Shown: positions 16,999-28,680, counted from the first letter of the stretch. The stretch: 64,000 nt of DNA from Actinomadura sp. NBRC 104425 (GCF_030269545.1 NZ_BSTN01000003.1:310001-374000), one strand, 5' to 3'. The notes: generated by a model not told the origin, from the letters alone. Numbers and translations are program-made.

Positions 16999-18276
16999 TC
17001 AGCCCTCGCGGGCGGTCAGCTCGCGCGCCCTCGTCCGCGCCCACGCGTCGGCGGCCAGCACGTCGTCCAGCGTAAGCCGGCCCTGCGGCCCGCCCGAGTC
17101 GTGCTCGTGCACCACCCGCGCGACGGTGTCGACGATCCCGAGGAACGGCAGGCGGCCCGCGCGGAACGCCTCCACGCACTCCTCGTTGGCCGCGTTGTAG
17201 ACGGCCGGGGCGGTGCCGCCGCGCTCCCCCACGTGGCGGGCCAGCGCCACGGCCGGGAACGCCTCGTCGTCGAGGGGGAACAGCTCCCAGGTGTGGGCGC
17301 GGGTCCAGTCGAGGGCGGGGGCGGCGTCCGGGACGCGATCCGGCCAGTTCAGGCCGAGCGCGATGGGCAGGCGCATGTCGGGCGGGCTCGCCTGGGCCAG
17401 CGTCGAGCCGTCGGTGAACTCCACCATCGAGTGGATCACCGACTGCGGGTGCACCATGACCTCGATGCGGTCCATCGGGACGTCGAACAGCAGGTGCGCC
17501 TCGATGACCTCCAGGCCCTTGTTGACCAGGGTGGCGGAATTGATCGTGACGACCGGGCCCATGTCCCAGGTGGGGTGGTCGAGCGCCTGTTCGGGGGTGA
17601 CGTCGGTCAGCTCGGCGCGGGAGCGGCCGCGGAACGGCCCGCCGCTGGCGGTCAGCACCAGCCGGCGGACCTCGGCGGCGCGGCCGCCGCGCAGGCACTG
17701 GGCCAGCGCGGAGTGCTCGGAGTCGACCGGGACGATCTGCCCCGGCCGGGCGCGCTCGGCGACCAGCGGGCCGCCGACGATCAGCGACTCCTTGTTGGCC
17801 AGCGCGAGGGTGCGGCCCGCGTCCAGCGCGGCCAGGGTGGAGGACAGGCCGAGCGCGCCGGTCACCCCGTTGAGCACCACGTCGCACGGCCACGCCGCCG
17901 CCTCGGCGACGGCCTCCGGGCCCGCCACGATCTTGGGGATGGCGTAGTCGCCGGCGGCGTAACCGTGCCGCTTGGCCTCGGCGTAGAACGCCAGCTGCAG
18001 GTCCTGGGCGGCGGATGCGCGGGCCACCGCGACGACCTCGGGCCGGAACTCCAGGGCCTGCCGGGCCAGCAGGTCGACGCGGCCGCCGCCGGCGGCCAGC
18101 CCGGCCACCCGGAAGCGGCCGGGGTTGCGTCGGATCACGTCCAGGGCCTGCGTGCCGATGGAACCGGTGGAGCCGAGCACGACGACGTCGCGCGCGCCGG
18201 GGGCGCCCCCGGCGGGCCCGTCGGCCGGGGCGGGGGCGGCGTTCTGGTCTGCGGTCACCCGTCCATTGTCGGCCAT
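16999..18276 (-). CDS. dxr: 1-deoxy-D-xylulose 5-phosphate reductoisomerase
   Basis: About 425 residues. Dxr makes methylerythritol 4-phosphate with NADPH, the first committed MEP step. Visible motifs are the NADPH loop [22 protein letters not shown], the metal site [17 protein letters not shown] and [20 protein letters not shown]. The start is uncertain: ATG 18276 or GTG 18258, both with weak ribosome sites and a non-conserved Ala/Pro-rich leader; ATG 18276 is reported. Its stop is 187 bp upstream of the ispG start. Confidence 0.96.
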   Translation of the reverse strand: MADNGRVTADQNAAPAPADGPAGGAPGARDVVVLGSTGSIGTQALDVIRRNPGRFRVAGLAAGGGRVDLLARQALEFRPEVVAVARASAAQDLQLAFYAEAKRHGYAAGDYAIPKIVAGPEAVAEAAAWPCDVVLNGVTGALGLSSTLAALDAGRTLALANKESLIVGGPLVAERARPGQIVPVDSEHSALAQCLRGGRAAEVRRLVLTASGGPFRGRSRAELTDVTPEQALDHPTWDMGPVVTINSATLVNKGLEVIEAHLLFDVPMDRIEVMVHPQSVIHSMVEFTDGSTLAQASPPDMRLPIALGLNWPDRVPDAAPALDWTRAHTWELFPLDDEAFPAVALARHVGERGGTAPAVYNAANEECVEAFRAGRLPFLGIVDTVARVVHEHDSGGPQGRLTLDDVLAADAWARTRARELTAREG

Positions 18277-18474
18277 CGGCGGACGGCCCCGTGCGCGGCC
18301 GCCGGCGGCCCCGGGCTGAAATGCGGTGACGCGCAAAAACACCGATCCAACGCCCGGCATTTGTGAAGTTATGCCACTAGTCGGACATTGAGCGCGAAAC
18401 TACCGTCCGCTCACAGGCGTACACCTCTCTCCCGACCCTTTCACCCCCGTCTCCCCCCGATCTCCGGAGACCAC

Positions 18475-19455
18475 ATGAAACGCCTTCTGCGCAACGCGGC
18501 CATGGCCGCGGTGGGCGGTGTTGCGCTGGTTCCCCTGCTGACCGTCCCCGCGAACGCATCCGCCCCCGCCGCTCCCCTGCCGCCGTCCTCCCCCGGCCCG
18601 GTGACCCGGATGCAGGCGCCCGACGACTCGGAGCAACAGCGCGTGCTGCGGTTCTGGACGACCGAACGCATGCGGTCGGCCGTCCCCATGGAGAAGCTGT
18701 TCAAGCCCAAGTACAAGAAGACCCTGGATCAGGTGCGGCGCGGGTTGGCCAAGGTGCTGCCGCCCTCCTTCTCCATCCCCAACACCGGCAGCCCCTGGAC
18801 CGGGGGCGGCAAGGTGACGCACACGGCGGGACGAGTGTTCTTCACTTATCAGGGCCGTACCGCCTCGTGCTCCGGGGACGCGGTGACGAGCGACAACAAG
18901 AGCACCATCATCACCGCCGGGCACTGCGTCAAGCTGGACGGGGCCTGGCACACCAACTGGGTGTTCGTGCCGGGCTACGACAACGGCGCGCGCCCCTACG
19001 GCACGTGGACCGCCGGCAAGACGCTCGCCACCCCCCAGTGGACGGCCAGCGAGGACCTCAACTACGACGTGGGCGCGGCCGTGGTGAACGAGCTGGACGG
19101 CCGCAAGCTCGTCGACGTCGTGGGCGGCCAGGGCATCGCGTTCAACCAGCCGCGCGGGCAGGACATGCACGCCTTCGGCTACCCGGCGGCCGACCCCTAC
19201 GACGGGTCCGAGCTCATCTACTGCAGCGGCCCGTCCATCGACGACTTCTTGCTGACCGACGACCACGGCCTGGCCTGCGACATGACCGGCGGGTCCAGCG
19301 GCGGTCCGTGGTTCATCAGCTTCGACGAGTCCACCGGCACCGGCATCCAGAACTCGGTCAACAGCTTCAAGTACAACTTCCTGCCGACCCACATGTTCGG
19401 CCCGTACTTCGGCGCGGACGCGCAGGACCTCTACGAAACGGCGCAGTCCTCGTAA
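18475..19455 (+). CDS. Secreted trypsin-like serine protease
   Basis: 326 residues from ATG 18475, preceded by a GGAG site. Residues 1-28 are a signal peptide (KRLLR, hydrophobic core, ANA). A propeptide-like region to about residue 115 precedes a chymotrypsin fold with His150 (ITAGHC), Asp198 (LNYDVGAAVV) and Ser275 (TGGSSGGPW). Cysteines at 132/151 and 250/268 are placed for disulfides. Actinobacterial homologues are extracellular endopeptidases. It is a stand-alone gene with its own terminator. Confidence 0.88.
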   Translation: MKRLLRNAAMAAVGGVALVPLLTVPANASAPAAPLPPSSPGPVTRMQAPDDSEQQRVLRFWTTERMRSAVPMEKLFKPKYKKTLDQVRRGLAKVLPPSFSIPNTGSPWTGGGKVTHTAGRVFFTYQGRTASCSGDAVTSDNKSTIITAGHCVKLDGAWHTNWVFVPGYDNGARPYGTWTAGKTLATPQWTASEDLNYDVGAAVVNELDGRKLVDVVGGQGIAFNQPRGQDMHAFGYPAADPYDGSELIYCSGPSIDDFLLTDDHGLACDMTGGSSGGPWFISFDESTGTGIQNSVNSFKYNFLPTHMFGPYFGADAQDLYETAQSS

Positions 19456-19493
19456 GGCCCGCGCGGTCGGCCGGGACCGGCATCCTCCCGCGG

Positions 19494-19533
19494 CCCGGCG
19501 GCCGGTGTCTCCCCCCGCGCACCGGCCGCCGGG
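19494..19533. terminator. Perfect 14-bp inverted repeat between convergent genes
   Basis: Arms 19494-19507 and 19520-19533 pair without mismatch around a 12-nt loop. On the plus strand the stem is followed by TCTTTC. It lies 39 bp after the trypsin-like gene and 49 bp before the stop of the convergent sensor kinase gene, so it can serve both. Confidence 0.8.
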
Positions 19534-19581
19534 TCTTTCACCGCCCGGGCCCGTCCGGCCCGTGGGGCGCGCAGGGCCGGT

Positions 19582-21114
19582 CTAGGAGCGCTCGCCGGGC
19601 CCGTGCGGCCGGCACGCCGCCGACCTCGTCGGCTGCGGGCTCTGGGCGGCGACCGGCCGGGGCGCACCGGACGGCGCCTGCGAACCGGACCCGTCCGGCG
19701 ACGGCGGCGAGGCGAGGCGGTCCGCGTCGCGCAGCAGGGGCAGGCGCAGCAGCAGCCGGGCGCCTCGCAGGCTGTCGGCGACGTGCAGGCTCCCGCCGTG
19801 CGCCAGGGCGATGTCCCGCGCGATCGTCAGGCCCAGCCCGGTGCCGCCGGCCGTGCGGCTGCGCGCGGCGTCCAACCGCGTGAAACGCTGGAACACCCGT
19901 TCCCGGTCGGCGGACGGGATGCCGGGGCCGTCGTCGCAGACCTCCACCACCGCTTCCTCGCCCTCGGGCCGCACCACCACCTCGACGTGGCCGGCGGCGT
20001 ACCGGTCGGCGTTGGACAGCAGGTTGACCAGCAGTCGGGCGAGCTGCAGCCGGTTGCCCGCCACCGCCACGCCCGGGTCGACGCGGGCGGAGACCGGCAG
20101 CCGGGACGACCACTGGGCCAGCTCGCTCTCCACCAGCCGGCTCAGATCCAGCGGGATGCGGGCGGGCTCGACGCCGGCGTCCAGCCGGGCCAGCGCCAGC
20201 ATGTCCTCGACGACGTGGTGCAGCCGCTCGGCGTCGTCCAGGCACTCGCGCAGCGTCTCCATCGGGTCGGTCTCCTCGGGGGCGCTCAGCGCCAGCTCGA
20301 CGCGGGTGCGCAGGGCGGTCAGCGGGGTGCGCAGCTCGTGCGAGGCGTCGGCGACGAACCGGCGCTGCTGCTCGCCCGACCGCTGCAGGCGGTCCAGCGT
20401 GGCGTTCAGCGTGGCGGCCAGCCGCGCCACCTCGTCGGGGCTGTCGGGCACCGGCATGCGGCGGCTGAGGTCGGTGCTGGTGATCTCGGACATGGCGGTC
20501 TCCAGCTGCGCGACCGGGCGCAGCGTGCGGCCCACGGCGCGCCAGGTCACCCCGGCGGCCACGACGACCACGACGATGCACAGCCCGGCCACGGTCAGCG
20601 CCGGGACGGGGCTGCCCAGCGCCCACGGCCCGGGAACGGCCCCGTACACCGCGACGGTGCCGTGCCCCGGCACCGTCGTCCGGTAGCCGACGATGTTCAG
20701 GCAGTCCGAATGCCACGCCGGATCGCCGCAGCTGCGGGTGTCGACGCGGTCCTTCCCCGAGGCGGGCAGGGCGTGGCTGAGGGGCGCCTTGCCCTGCAGC
20801 GGCGCGCTGGCCGCCAGCACCCGCGGGTCGCGGCCGGTGGACACCACCTGGAGCAGGGCCACGCCGTCGCGTGCGGGCAGCACCCCGGTCGCGGCCCCGT
20901 GTCGGTACGCCGCCGCGGTGTGCTGGGCGGCGCGGGCGGCGCGGGCGGTCAGATGCGAGGTGATCAGGTACTGCGCCGCCACGATGGTGGCGACGCCCAC
21001 GATCAGCAGCACCGCGCCGATCAGTCCCACCGCCGCAAGAGTCACCCGGGCACGAAGCGAACGGGGCCAGTGCCGCCCGTTCCGTGCACGCCTGGGCGGG
21101 GCGGTGACGCGCAT
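19582..21114 (-). CDS. Sensor histidine kinase (HAMP-HisKA-HATPase), orphan
   Basis: 510 residues: TM1 about 24-48, an extracytoplasmic sensor of about 120 residues containing Cys129 and Cys138, TM2 about 168-192, and a HAMP linker to about 245. HisKA follows with His259 (FVADASHELRTPL), then HATPase with the N box (LVNLLSNADRY), G1 (CDDGPGIP) and G2 (GGTGLGLTIAR). It autophosphorylates on histidine in response to an external cue. No response regulator gene adjoins it. The Pro/Ser-rich tail after residue 455 is unusual but not conserved in type. Confidence 0.9.
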   Translation of the reverse strand: MRVTAPPRRARNGRHWPRSLRARVTLAAVGLIGAVLLIVGVATIVAAQYLITSHLTARAARAAQHTAAAYRHGAATGVLPARDGVALLQVVSTGRDPRVLAASAPLQGKAPLSHALPASGKDRVDTRSCGDPAWHSDCLNIVGYRTTVPGHGTVAVYGAVPGPWALGSPVPALTVAGLCIVVVVVAAGVTWRAVGRTLRPVAQLETAMSEITSTDLSRRMPVPDSPDEVARLAATLNATLDRLQRSGEQQRRFVADASHELRTPLTALRTRVELALSAPEETDPMETLRECLDDAERLHHVVEDMLALARLDAGVEPARIPLDLSRLVESELAQWSSRLPVSARVDPGVAVAGNRLQLARLLVNLLSNADRYAAGHVEVVVRPEGEEAVVEVCDDGPGIPSADRERVFQRFTRLDAARSRTAGGTGLGLTIARDIALAHGGSLHVADSLRGARLLLRLPLLRDADRLASPPSPDGSGSQAPSGAPRPVAAQSPQPTRSAACRPHGPGERS

Positions 21115-21362
21115 GTCTCCTTTGTATGTCCGACTCGTACAACGCCGGGCAAAGCAGGCACCCCGATTGAAAGGTGATATTTCTCCCGATTTCTACCTTT
21201 GGTCGGGAAAGCCCCCGCCGATCGCATCACGCGGCCGCTCCGGCGCGGCCCCTTGCGCCCGGGACCGAACTTTGCCCGGCTTTTCACCGACGGTAACTGA
21301 TACATCACACTGGCCCGCCTATAAAGGTAAGCGTGCATCGGCACCCGTCACGGGAGACAGGG

Positions 21363-21635
21363 ATGGGCCGTATGGGCGAGCTGACGTTCGACCCCGGCGT
21401 GCTGACCGCCGCGCAACGCGACGGGGACGCCTGCGTCGTCTGCCACAAGAAGTGGCCGAGACCGCGCGTCCGGGTCGGCCGCCTGCCCGAAGGCCAGGGC
21501 GTGTTCGCGTGCGACGAGTGCGCGCCGGCCATCCGTCCTGTACCTCGCCCCCGCAGGGGGGACCGGGAGCCGGGCGCGAACGCCGGGATTCCGGTCCGTG
21601 AACCGGAGCCGGCGCGGACTGCGGTCATCACGTAG
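21363..21635 (+). CDS. Small CxxC-CxxC protein, unknown
   Basis: 90 residues from ATG 21363, with GGGAG six bases upstream (an in-frame GTG at 21333 is possible). Two Cys pairs, CVVC about residue 24 and CDEC about residue 51, are spaced as in a zinc ribbon; the rest is Arg/Pro-rich. A TATAAA hexamer at 21320-21325 could be a -10 element. No family is recognised. It could be a nucleic-acid or protein-binding zinc finger; it stands alone. Confidence 0.6.
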   Translation: MGRMGELTFDPGVLTAAQRDGDACVVCHKKWPRPRVRVGRLPEGQGVFACDECAPAIRPVPRPRRGDREPGANAGIPVREPEPARTAVIT

Positions 21636-21708
21636 ACCGCCGTCACGGAGGTCTCTCATGGAGGAGGGTGACCCGGGCTTTCGGGGGGACGCCCGGGACC
21701 ACCCGTAA

Positions 21709-21740
21709 GGCGCGCCCGACTGGGGGCGGTCGGGCGCGCC
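21709..21740. terminator. Perfect 12-bp inverted repeat between convergent genes
   Basis: Arms GGCGCGCCCGAC (21709-21720) and 21729-21740 pair fully around an 8-nt loop. It is placed between the CxxC gene (stop 21635) and the convergent lipoprotein gene (stop 21760), and is probably a bidirectional terminator. A weaker 7-bp stem (CCCGGGC) lies just to its left. Confidence 0.75.
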
Positions 21741-21759
21741 GGAGAGCCCTTTCCCCGAC

Positions 21760-22974
21760 TCACGGGACGCGTTTGCCGCCCTTGGTGGCCTCGAACCACG
21801 CCTCGGTCCACTCGGCGTAGTCGGTGCAGTCGCGCCGCCCCTCGGCGCCGCCGGACGTGCCGCACTGCCTGGACGGCGTGTGCGCGAAGATGACCTTGTC
21901 GAGGTAGTCGCGGTCGCCCACGTGGTAGGCGTTGCAGAACGCTGCCCTCAGCCGGTCGCCGTCGCACGCCTGCGGGTTGGCGGGCGCGACCCCGGACCAC
22001 TCGGCGATCTGCTGCTGCACGTCGGGCGTGGCCGTCCACTGCAGCCACTGGTACATGCAGTTGGGGTGCTCGGCGCGCGCGCCGATCATCCAGGCGTTCA
22101 TCCACCCCGTCACCCCCTCGGAGGGGGCGACGCCCCGCACGGACTTGCCCGCCCGGCTCAGCACGTCCACCTGGTACGGCCACACCTGCCCCACGGCCGC
22201 CTCGCCCCCGGCGAACGCGCTGACCGAGTCGGCCGGCAGCTCCCAGTACATCTTCACGTGGGGACGCTGCCGGGCCAGCACGCGCTTGGCGGCCTCCAGC
22301 TGCTCGCGGGTCAGCGAGTACGGGTCGTCGATGCCCAGGTCGCGGTCTGTGCCGCGCAGGTAGAGCGCGGCCTCGGCGATGGCCAGCGGGCTGTCGCGCA
22401 TGACCAGGCGCCCGGAGTACCGGCGGGCCTGCGCGGGGTCGAACAGCGCCGCCCAGCTCGACGGGGCGGGCTGGGCCGACCGCGTGTCGTACATCAGCAG
22501 GTTGGAGCCCCACACGTACGGCACCCCGTAGACGGTCTTGTCGCGCTTGAGCAGGTTGCGCAGCCGCGGCTCCAGCTTGCGGTAGTTGTCGACGAGGCCG
22601 GTGTTGACCGGCGCGACGTCCTTGCTGTCGATGAGCCGCCCGGCCACCTCGGGCGGCGCGGCCACGCCGTCGTACCGGCGGGACTTCATCTGCATCACCT
22701 CGGCCATGTCCTCGGCCGAGGCGACCACCTTCAGGCTGACCTTGCAGCCGGTGCGCTCCTGGAACGGCGTCACCCAGTCGACGCGCGGGTCGCTGCCGCC
22801 GTTCTCGATGTAGCCGGGCAGGGTCACGAGGTTGAGGGCGCCCTCCCCCGGCCCGAGGGTGCTCGCCACCCCCACCGTGCCGACCGGCTTCTCCTCGCCG
22901 CCGCTGCAGGCGCCCAGCGCCGCGGCCAGAACCGCGGCCACTCCCGAGGCCAGCACCTTGGCCCTCAGCCCCAT
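21760..22974 (-). CDS. Solute-binding lipoprotein, spermidine/putrescine type, orphan
   Basis: 404 residues from ATG 22974 with a GGGAG site. A lipoprotein signal ends in the lipobox LAAALGAC. The mature part has the two-lobed extracellular binding-protein pattern of polyamine/Fe-type proteins: LVTLPGYIENGG, VPYVWGSNLLMYD, a stretch around GGEAAVGQVW, and a conserved EAWFEATKGGK end. It should bind a small cation or similar solute at the cell surface for an ABC importer. No permease or ATPase gene is next to it, unlike the complete system at 45.2-49.3 kb. Confidence 0.85.
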   Translation of the reverse strand: MGLRAKVLASGVAAVLAAALGACSGGEEKPVGTVGVASTLGPGEGALNLVTLPGYIENGGSDPRVDWVTPFQERTGCKVSLKVVASAEDMAEVMQMKSRRYDGVAAPPEVAGRLIDSKDVAPVNTGLVDNYRKLEPRLRNLLKRDKTVYGVPYVWGSNLLMYDTRSAQPAPSSWAALFDPAQARRYSGRLVMRDSPLAIAEAALYLRGTDRDLGIDDPYSLTREQLEAAKRVLARQRPHVKMYWELPADSVSAFAGGEAAVGQVWPYQVDVLSRAGKSVRGVAPSEGVTGWMNAWMIGARAEHPNCMYQWLQWTATPDVQQQIAEWSGVAPANPQACDGDRLRAAFCNAYHVGDRDYLDKVIFAHTPSRQCGTSGGAEGRRDCTDYAEWTEAWFEATKGGKRVP

Positions 22975-23467
22975 GTCGCTCCCGAGTCGCGTGTCGTGTC
23001 CGCCGCGGTCGGCGGGCCCCCGGCTCCCCGCGGGCCGCCCGTCCCCGGCGCCGGCCCGCCCCATCGGCGCAGCGTAGCGTCTCCGGCCGCAGGATCAGGC
23101 CCGTCCCCGTTCACGAGTACGGCGGCGCGCGCACGAGGACGCGCCGCGCCGTTCGAACGGAACCCGATGCCGCCGGGCGCGGCCGTTCCCCCGGTCCGCA
23201 AGAATGGACGCCGAATAATCCAGCGAGGCGAACGGCCCGTTTCACATACCCCGCTTCGCCGATTCCGGTCGCACCGGCACGCCGTTTTCCGGCGGCGCGG
23301 GAAATGATTCGCGCGGGAGGGGGAGCCCGCCGCGGCCCGGGGCGGGCAGCGGGTGCCGGTGACCGCGCCATACACGGAGGTTGCCGGAGAGGGATATGGC
23401 GCGGGCTACTGCCCTTCCCGGAGCCGCGGCGGCGCCGGCGGACGCGGCGGGGCGGGGGAGCGGCGGA
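22975..23467. other. Gene-free interval upstream of the lipoprotein gene
   Basis: About 490 bp with no convincing gene. Open frames on both strands are Ala/Arg/Gly-rich and lack ribosome sites. A short CGGCGCG/CGCGCCG inverted repeat occurs near 23122-23144. Promoters for the lipoprotein gene must lie at its left end, but none could be identified. Confidence 0.5.
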
Positions 23468-23902
23468 TCACCGCACGGTGCCGCCCGGCCACGCCATCGC
23501 CGGCACCCGGCGGAGCGGCGACGGGGTGCCGCCCTCGAGACGCAGCAGATTCGAGGGGCGTCGCGGGTCCGGCCGGGGGTCGTCGGACGGCCGGGGACCG
23601 TGCCCGGTCACCGGCCCTACCGCCCGCGCGGGCGGCCATTGCCCTGACTGGAGCTGCCCTGACTGGAGCGCTGCTTGGGGCGCCGGCTGGGGCGCCGGCC
23701 GCCTGGACGACTCGGCGTGGCAGATCACCTCGATGCGTGCGATGAGCCGTTGCGGCGTCTCGGCCTCGACGAAGGCGCCGACGTCCCGCTCGCGCGGGGG
23801 CAGCGCCCACCACCGTCCGGTGCGCGGGCCGAACCAGATGGTCCACCCGGGATAGCGTCTGCTGAGTGCGTCGACTTCGGCGGCATGCACGTCAGCAGTC
23901 AT
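23468..23902 (-). CDS. Hypothetical protein with aromatic YPGW/WFGPRTGRWW motif
   Basis: 144 residues from ATG 23902, preceded by AAAGGGAG. The first 65 residues are protein-like (VDALSRRYPGWTIWFGP, GRWWALPP, TPQRLIARIEVI). The tail is Pro/Gln/Ser-rich with a duplicated LQSGQ. I recall similar small proteins next to XRE regulators in many actinomycetes, but no function is established. Upstream lies an A/T-rich promoter region with a perfect palindrome. Confidence 0.6.
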   Translation of the reverse strand: MTADVHAAEVDALSRRYPGWTIWFGPRTGRWWALPPRERDVGAFVEAETPQRLIARIEVICHAESSRRPAPQPAPQAALQSGQLQSGQWPPARAVGPVTGHGPRPSDDPRPDPRRPSNLLRLEGGTPSPLRRVPAMAWPGGTVR

Positions 23903-24310
23903 CACGCGGCTCCCTTTGCCCCGGCGTTCCCGGGCGGCGGCACTTCGACCGAGGACCCTTTTCGAATTCACCCATTTAAATGGGCTGATCAGATTGTGTC
24001 GCCCGCCACAGACCCAGTCAATACGTGTAGCTATTATTTGTCGGAGCCCGGACGGCAAAAGTTCACTTCGCAAAACCCGCACCCGGCGGAAGGCTGCGGA
24101 ACCGCCGAGCGGCGGGTTCCCACCGGCCGCCATCCGCCGTTCACCCCCGCGTCACCGGCGGCCCGTACGGTGTGCCTTCTGGTGATCAACGAAACGACCG
24201 GCCGCCCGGCGCTGCCCCGGCGGTCCTTTGCGATATTTACCCCCGCGAGGGCGATTCGCCCGGATTTGCGGTCCCAGCGTCGCGCCGACCCCGGCACCGC
24301 CCGGGCCCGC
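23903..24310. other. Divergent A/T-richer intergenic region
   Basis: About 410 bp separate the divergent hypothetical protein and the membrane protein gene. The stretch 23955-24060 is much lower in G+C than its surroundings (ATTTAAAT, CTATTATTTG). It contains the CCCATTTAAATGGG palindrome. It likely holds promoters for both genes. Open frames across it are poor in codon bias. Confidence 0.55.
23971..23984. promoter_or_regulatory. Perfect 14-bp palindrome CCCATTTAAATGGG
   Basis: All 14 bases are self-complementary. The site lies 69 bp upstream of the start at 23902, in a locally A/T-rich stretch between divergent genes. An operator for a dimeric regulator is likely from position and symmetry; the regulator is not known. 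Confidence 0.5.
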
Positions 24311-25685
24311 ATGCTGCGGTGGCTCGGCACCCACGCGTTCTTCCTGATGGCGCTCGCGGGCGGCGCGTACCTGCGCTGGACGGCGGTGCGCGGCTACCCG
24401 GGCGTGCTCTGGTTCACCGGCGACTCCTACTTCTACCTGGGGCGGGCGCTGCGGCCGCATCCCTCCCCCAGCAAGACGCTCGGGTACTCGTTCCTGCTGA
24501 ACCTGATGGAGCCGCTGCACAGCCTCACCGCCGTGGCGGTCGTCCAGCACCTCATGGGGCTGGCCGTGGCAGTGATGATCTACCTGCTGCTGCGGCGGGC
24601 GGGGCTGCCCGGCTGGGCCGCCACCCTGGTCACGCTGCCGGTGCTGTACGACGCCTACCAGATCGAGCTCGAGCACCTGCTCATGTCGGAGGCGCTGTTC
24701 ACGTTCCTGATCGCCGCCGGCGTGACGCTGCTGCTGTGGCGGATCCGCACCGGGCCCCCCTGGTGGCTGGCGCTGCCCGCCGGGCTGCTGCTCGGGTACG
24801 CGGTGCTGGTCCGCTCCGCGGGGGCGCCGCTGATCCCCGTCATCCTGGTGTGCCTGCTGCTGCGGCGGCGCGGCCTGCGGGCGGCGGCCGCGTTCGGCGC
24901 GGCGGCCGCCGTCCCGATCGTGTCGTACATGGCGTGGTTCCACTCGGCGCACGGCGGCTACGGGCTGACCTACAGCGACGGCCTGTACCTGTGGGGGCGC
25001 ACGGCGGTGTTCGCCGACTGCGCGAAGATCCGTCCGCCCATGCACGAGGACGGGCTGTGCCTCACCCCGGAGCTCAAGCAGCAGGGCTACGCCCCCGGGC
25101 ACCTGATCTGGCGCAGCGAGGCGCCCCCGCGGGTGATCTACGAAAGCACCGTCAGCCCGCAGGCCAACAAGGTGCTGCGGGACTTCGCGATCCGCGCCGT
25201 GCTGGCGCAGCCCGGCGACTACCTGCGCACGGTCGCCGACGGGATGGGCAAGGCGTTCAGCCCCGAACGCTTCCCGTATCCGACCGCGGCCACCGAGGCG
25301 CTGTACCACTTCCCCTCCGACCCGCAGATCTTCCCGGGGGGCAAGAGCTGGGGCGGCGGCCATTCGGCCCTGCTGGACGCCATGACCTACGGGCGGACGG
25401 CGACGCCCAGCCGGGTCGTCCAGCCGCACGCCGACACGATGGTCGCCTACCAGCGGAACGTCTACCTGCCCGGACCGGCGCTCGGCGTGATCTTCGTGGT
25501 GGGCGCCGCCGGGACGCTCCTGGCGCCCCGGCTGCGCCGCACCGTGCTGCTCGCCTGGGCCACGGCGGCGACGCTGCTGGTGTTCCCCCTCGCCTCGGCG
25601 GACTTCGACTACCGCTACGTGCTGCCCGCCACGCCGTTCGCCTGCCTGGCCGCCGGCCTGTTCCTGGCGGCGCTCTGCGCAGCGG

Positions 25686-27217
<1,532 letters not shown>

Positions 27218-27221
<4 letters not shown>

Positions 27222-28525
27222 GCTGTCGCGGCCTCGTTCACAGCTCGGAGGGAGTCGATCAGGATGCCGAGGCCCTCGTAGGCCTCGGCGTCGGTGAGGG
27301 TCAGCGGCGGCGCCATGCGGATGGCGTTGCCGTACAGACCCCCCTTGCCCACCAGGAGACCACGCCGCCGCGTCTCTTCCAAGATCTCGTCGGCGAGCGG
27401 GGGGCTGGGCTCGCCGGTGCCGGGGTCGGCCAGCTCGACGGCGAACATCAGGCCCTTGCCGCGCACGTCCCGCACCACCGGCAGGCCCGCGGCGGCCTTG
27501 CGCAGCCCGCCGATGATCACCGCGCCCTGGCGGGCGGCGTTGGCCTGCAGATCGTGGTCGAGGACGTAGTCGAGGGTGGCGTTGGCGGCGGCCATGGCGA
27601 TCGGGTTGCCGCCGAACGTGGAGATGCCGTTGGCGTCCAGGCCGTCCATCAGCTCGCGCCGCGCCACCACGCCGCCGACCGCCAAGCCGTTGGCCAGCCC
27701 CTTGGCGAAGGTCATCATGTCCGGCGTCACGCCGTGGGCGGTGATGCCGAAGAACGTCTCGCCGGTGCGGCCCCAGCCGGTCTGCACCTCGTCGGAGATG
27801 AAGTAGGCCCCGTGCTCGCCCAGCACCTCCTGGTAGGCGGCGAACAGCCCGTCGGGTGCCATGGTGAACCCGCCGACGCCCTGGATCGGCTCGGCGATCA
27901 GCGCGGCGACGTCGCCGCCGGTCGCCGTGGCCAGCACGTGCCGCAGGTCCTCGACGCACACCCGGATGTAGTCGGCGTCCGACAGCCCGGCGAACTGCGG
28001 CAGGTGCCGGTCGGCGCCGTGCAGGAAGTGCACGTTGAGCGGCGAGTACGGCAGGTTCTTCCAGGTGCGCAGGCCGGTCACGCCGACGGCGCCGAACGAG
28101 CGGCCGTGGTAGGACTGCCGCATCGCCAGCACCTGGTCGCTGCGCCGCGCGGCCGCCGCCAGCAGCAGGGCGGTCTCGTTGGCCTCGGTGCCGGAGTTGG
28201 TGAAGAACACCTTGGCGTCCGGGATGCCCGACAGCCGGGCGATCTTCTCCGCCAGCTCCACCTGGCCGCGCAGCAGGTACAGGGTGGAGGTGTGCACGAC
28301 GCCCGTGGCCAGCTGCCGCTCCACCGCCTCCCGCACCTCGGGCACGTCGTACCCGATCATGTTGGTGAGGATGCCGGTGAAGAAGTCGAGGTAGCCGTTG
28401 CCCTCGGCGTCGGTCACGCGGTTGCCCTTGCCGCCGACGATCTCGATGGGACTGCCGTAGTAGAGCGCCAGCCAGTCCGGCATGACCGCCCGGTGGCGGC
28501 GCAGCAGTTTCGCGTGTTCCGACAT
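27218..28525 (-). CDS. Class III aminotransferase (omega-amino acid type)
   Basis: 435 residues from ATG 28525. A PLP-dependent fold-type I enzyme: SGTEANETA for cofactor phosphate, Asp245 in FISDEVQTGWGRTG, and the Schiff-base Lys275 in MTFAKGLANG. Members of this group transaminate omega- or beta-amino acids (GABA, beta-alanine, beta-aminoisobutyrate) to semialdehydes. The gene overlaps the semialdehyde dehydrogenase gene, so substrate and product fit. It is divergent from the PucR gene, with an inverted repeat in the shared promoter. Confidence 0.9.
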
Positions 28526-28560
28526 GTCCTCAGTCTCGTCCGCGGTCCCGCCCGGGGCTA

Positions 28561-28607
28561 CCGGCAGACTGTCAGGAGGGCACCCCCAGGTCTTGACGGT
28601 CTGCCGG
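28561..28607. promoter_or_regulatory. 14-bp inverted repeat in the PucR/aminotransferase promoter region
   Basis: CCGGCAGACTGTCA (28561-28574) pairs with 28594-28607 with one mismatch across a 19-bp spacer. It lies 36 bp upstream of the aminotransferase start and 74 bp upstream of the PucR start. The centres of the arms are 33 bp apart, about three helical turns, as for a two-dimer operator. A second small repeat (GCCGGG/CCCGGC, 28661-28678) lies just before the PucR start. Binding by PucR is inferred. Confidence 0.5.
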
Positions 28608-28680
28608 GGCCGCAACCGCCCAAGTGTCTTTTACATCCCGTAATGACCGGCTGACAGGGTGCCGGGTATCATCCCGGCAA

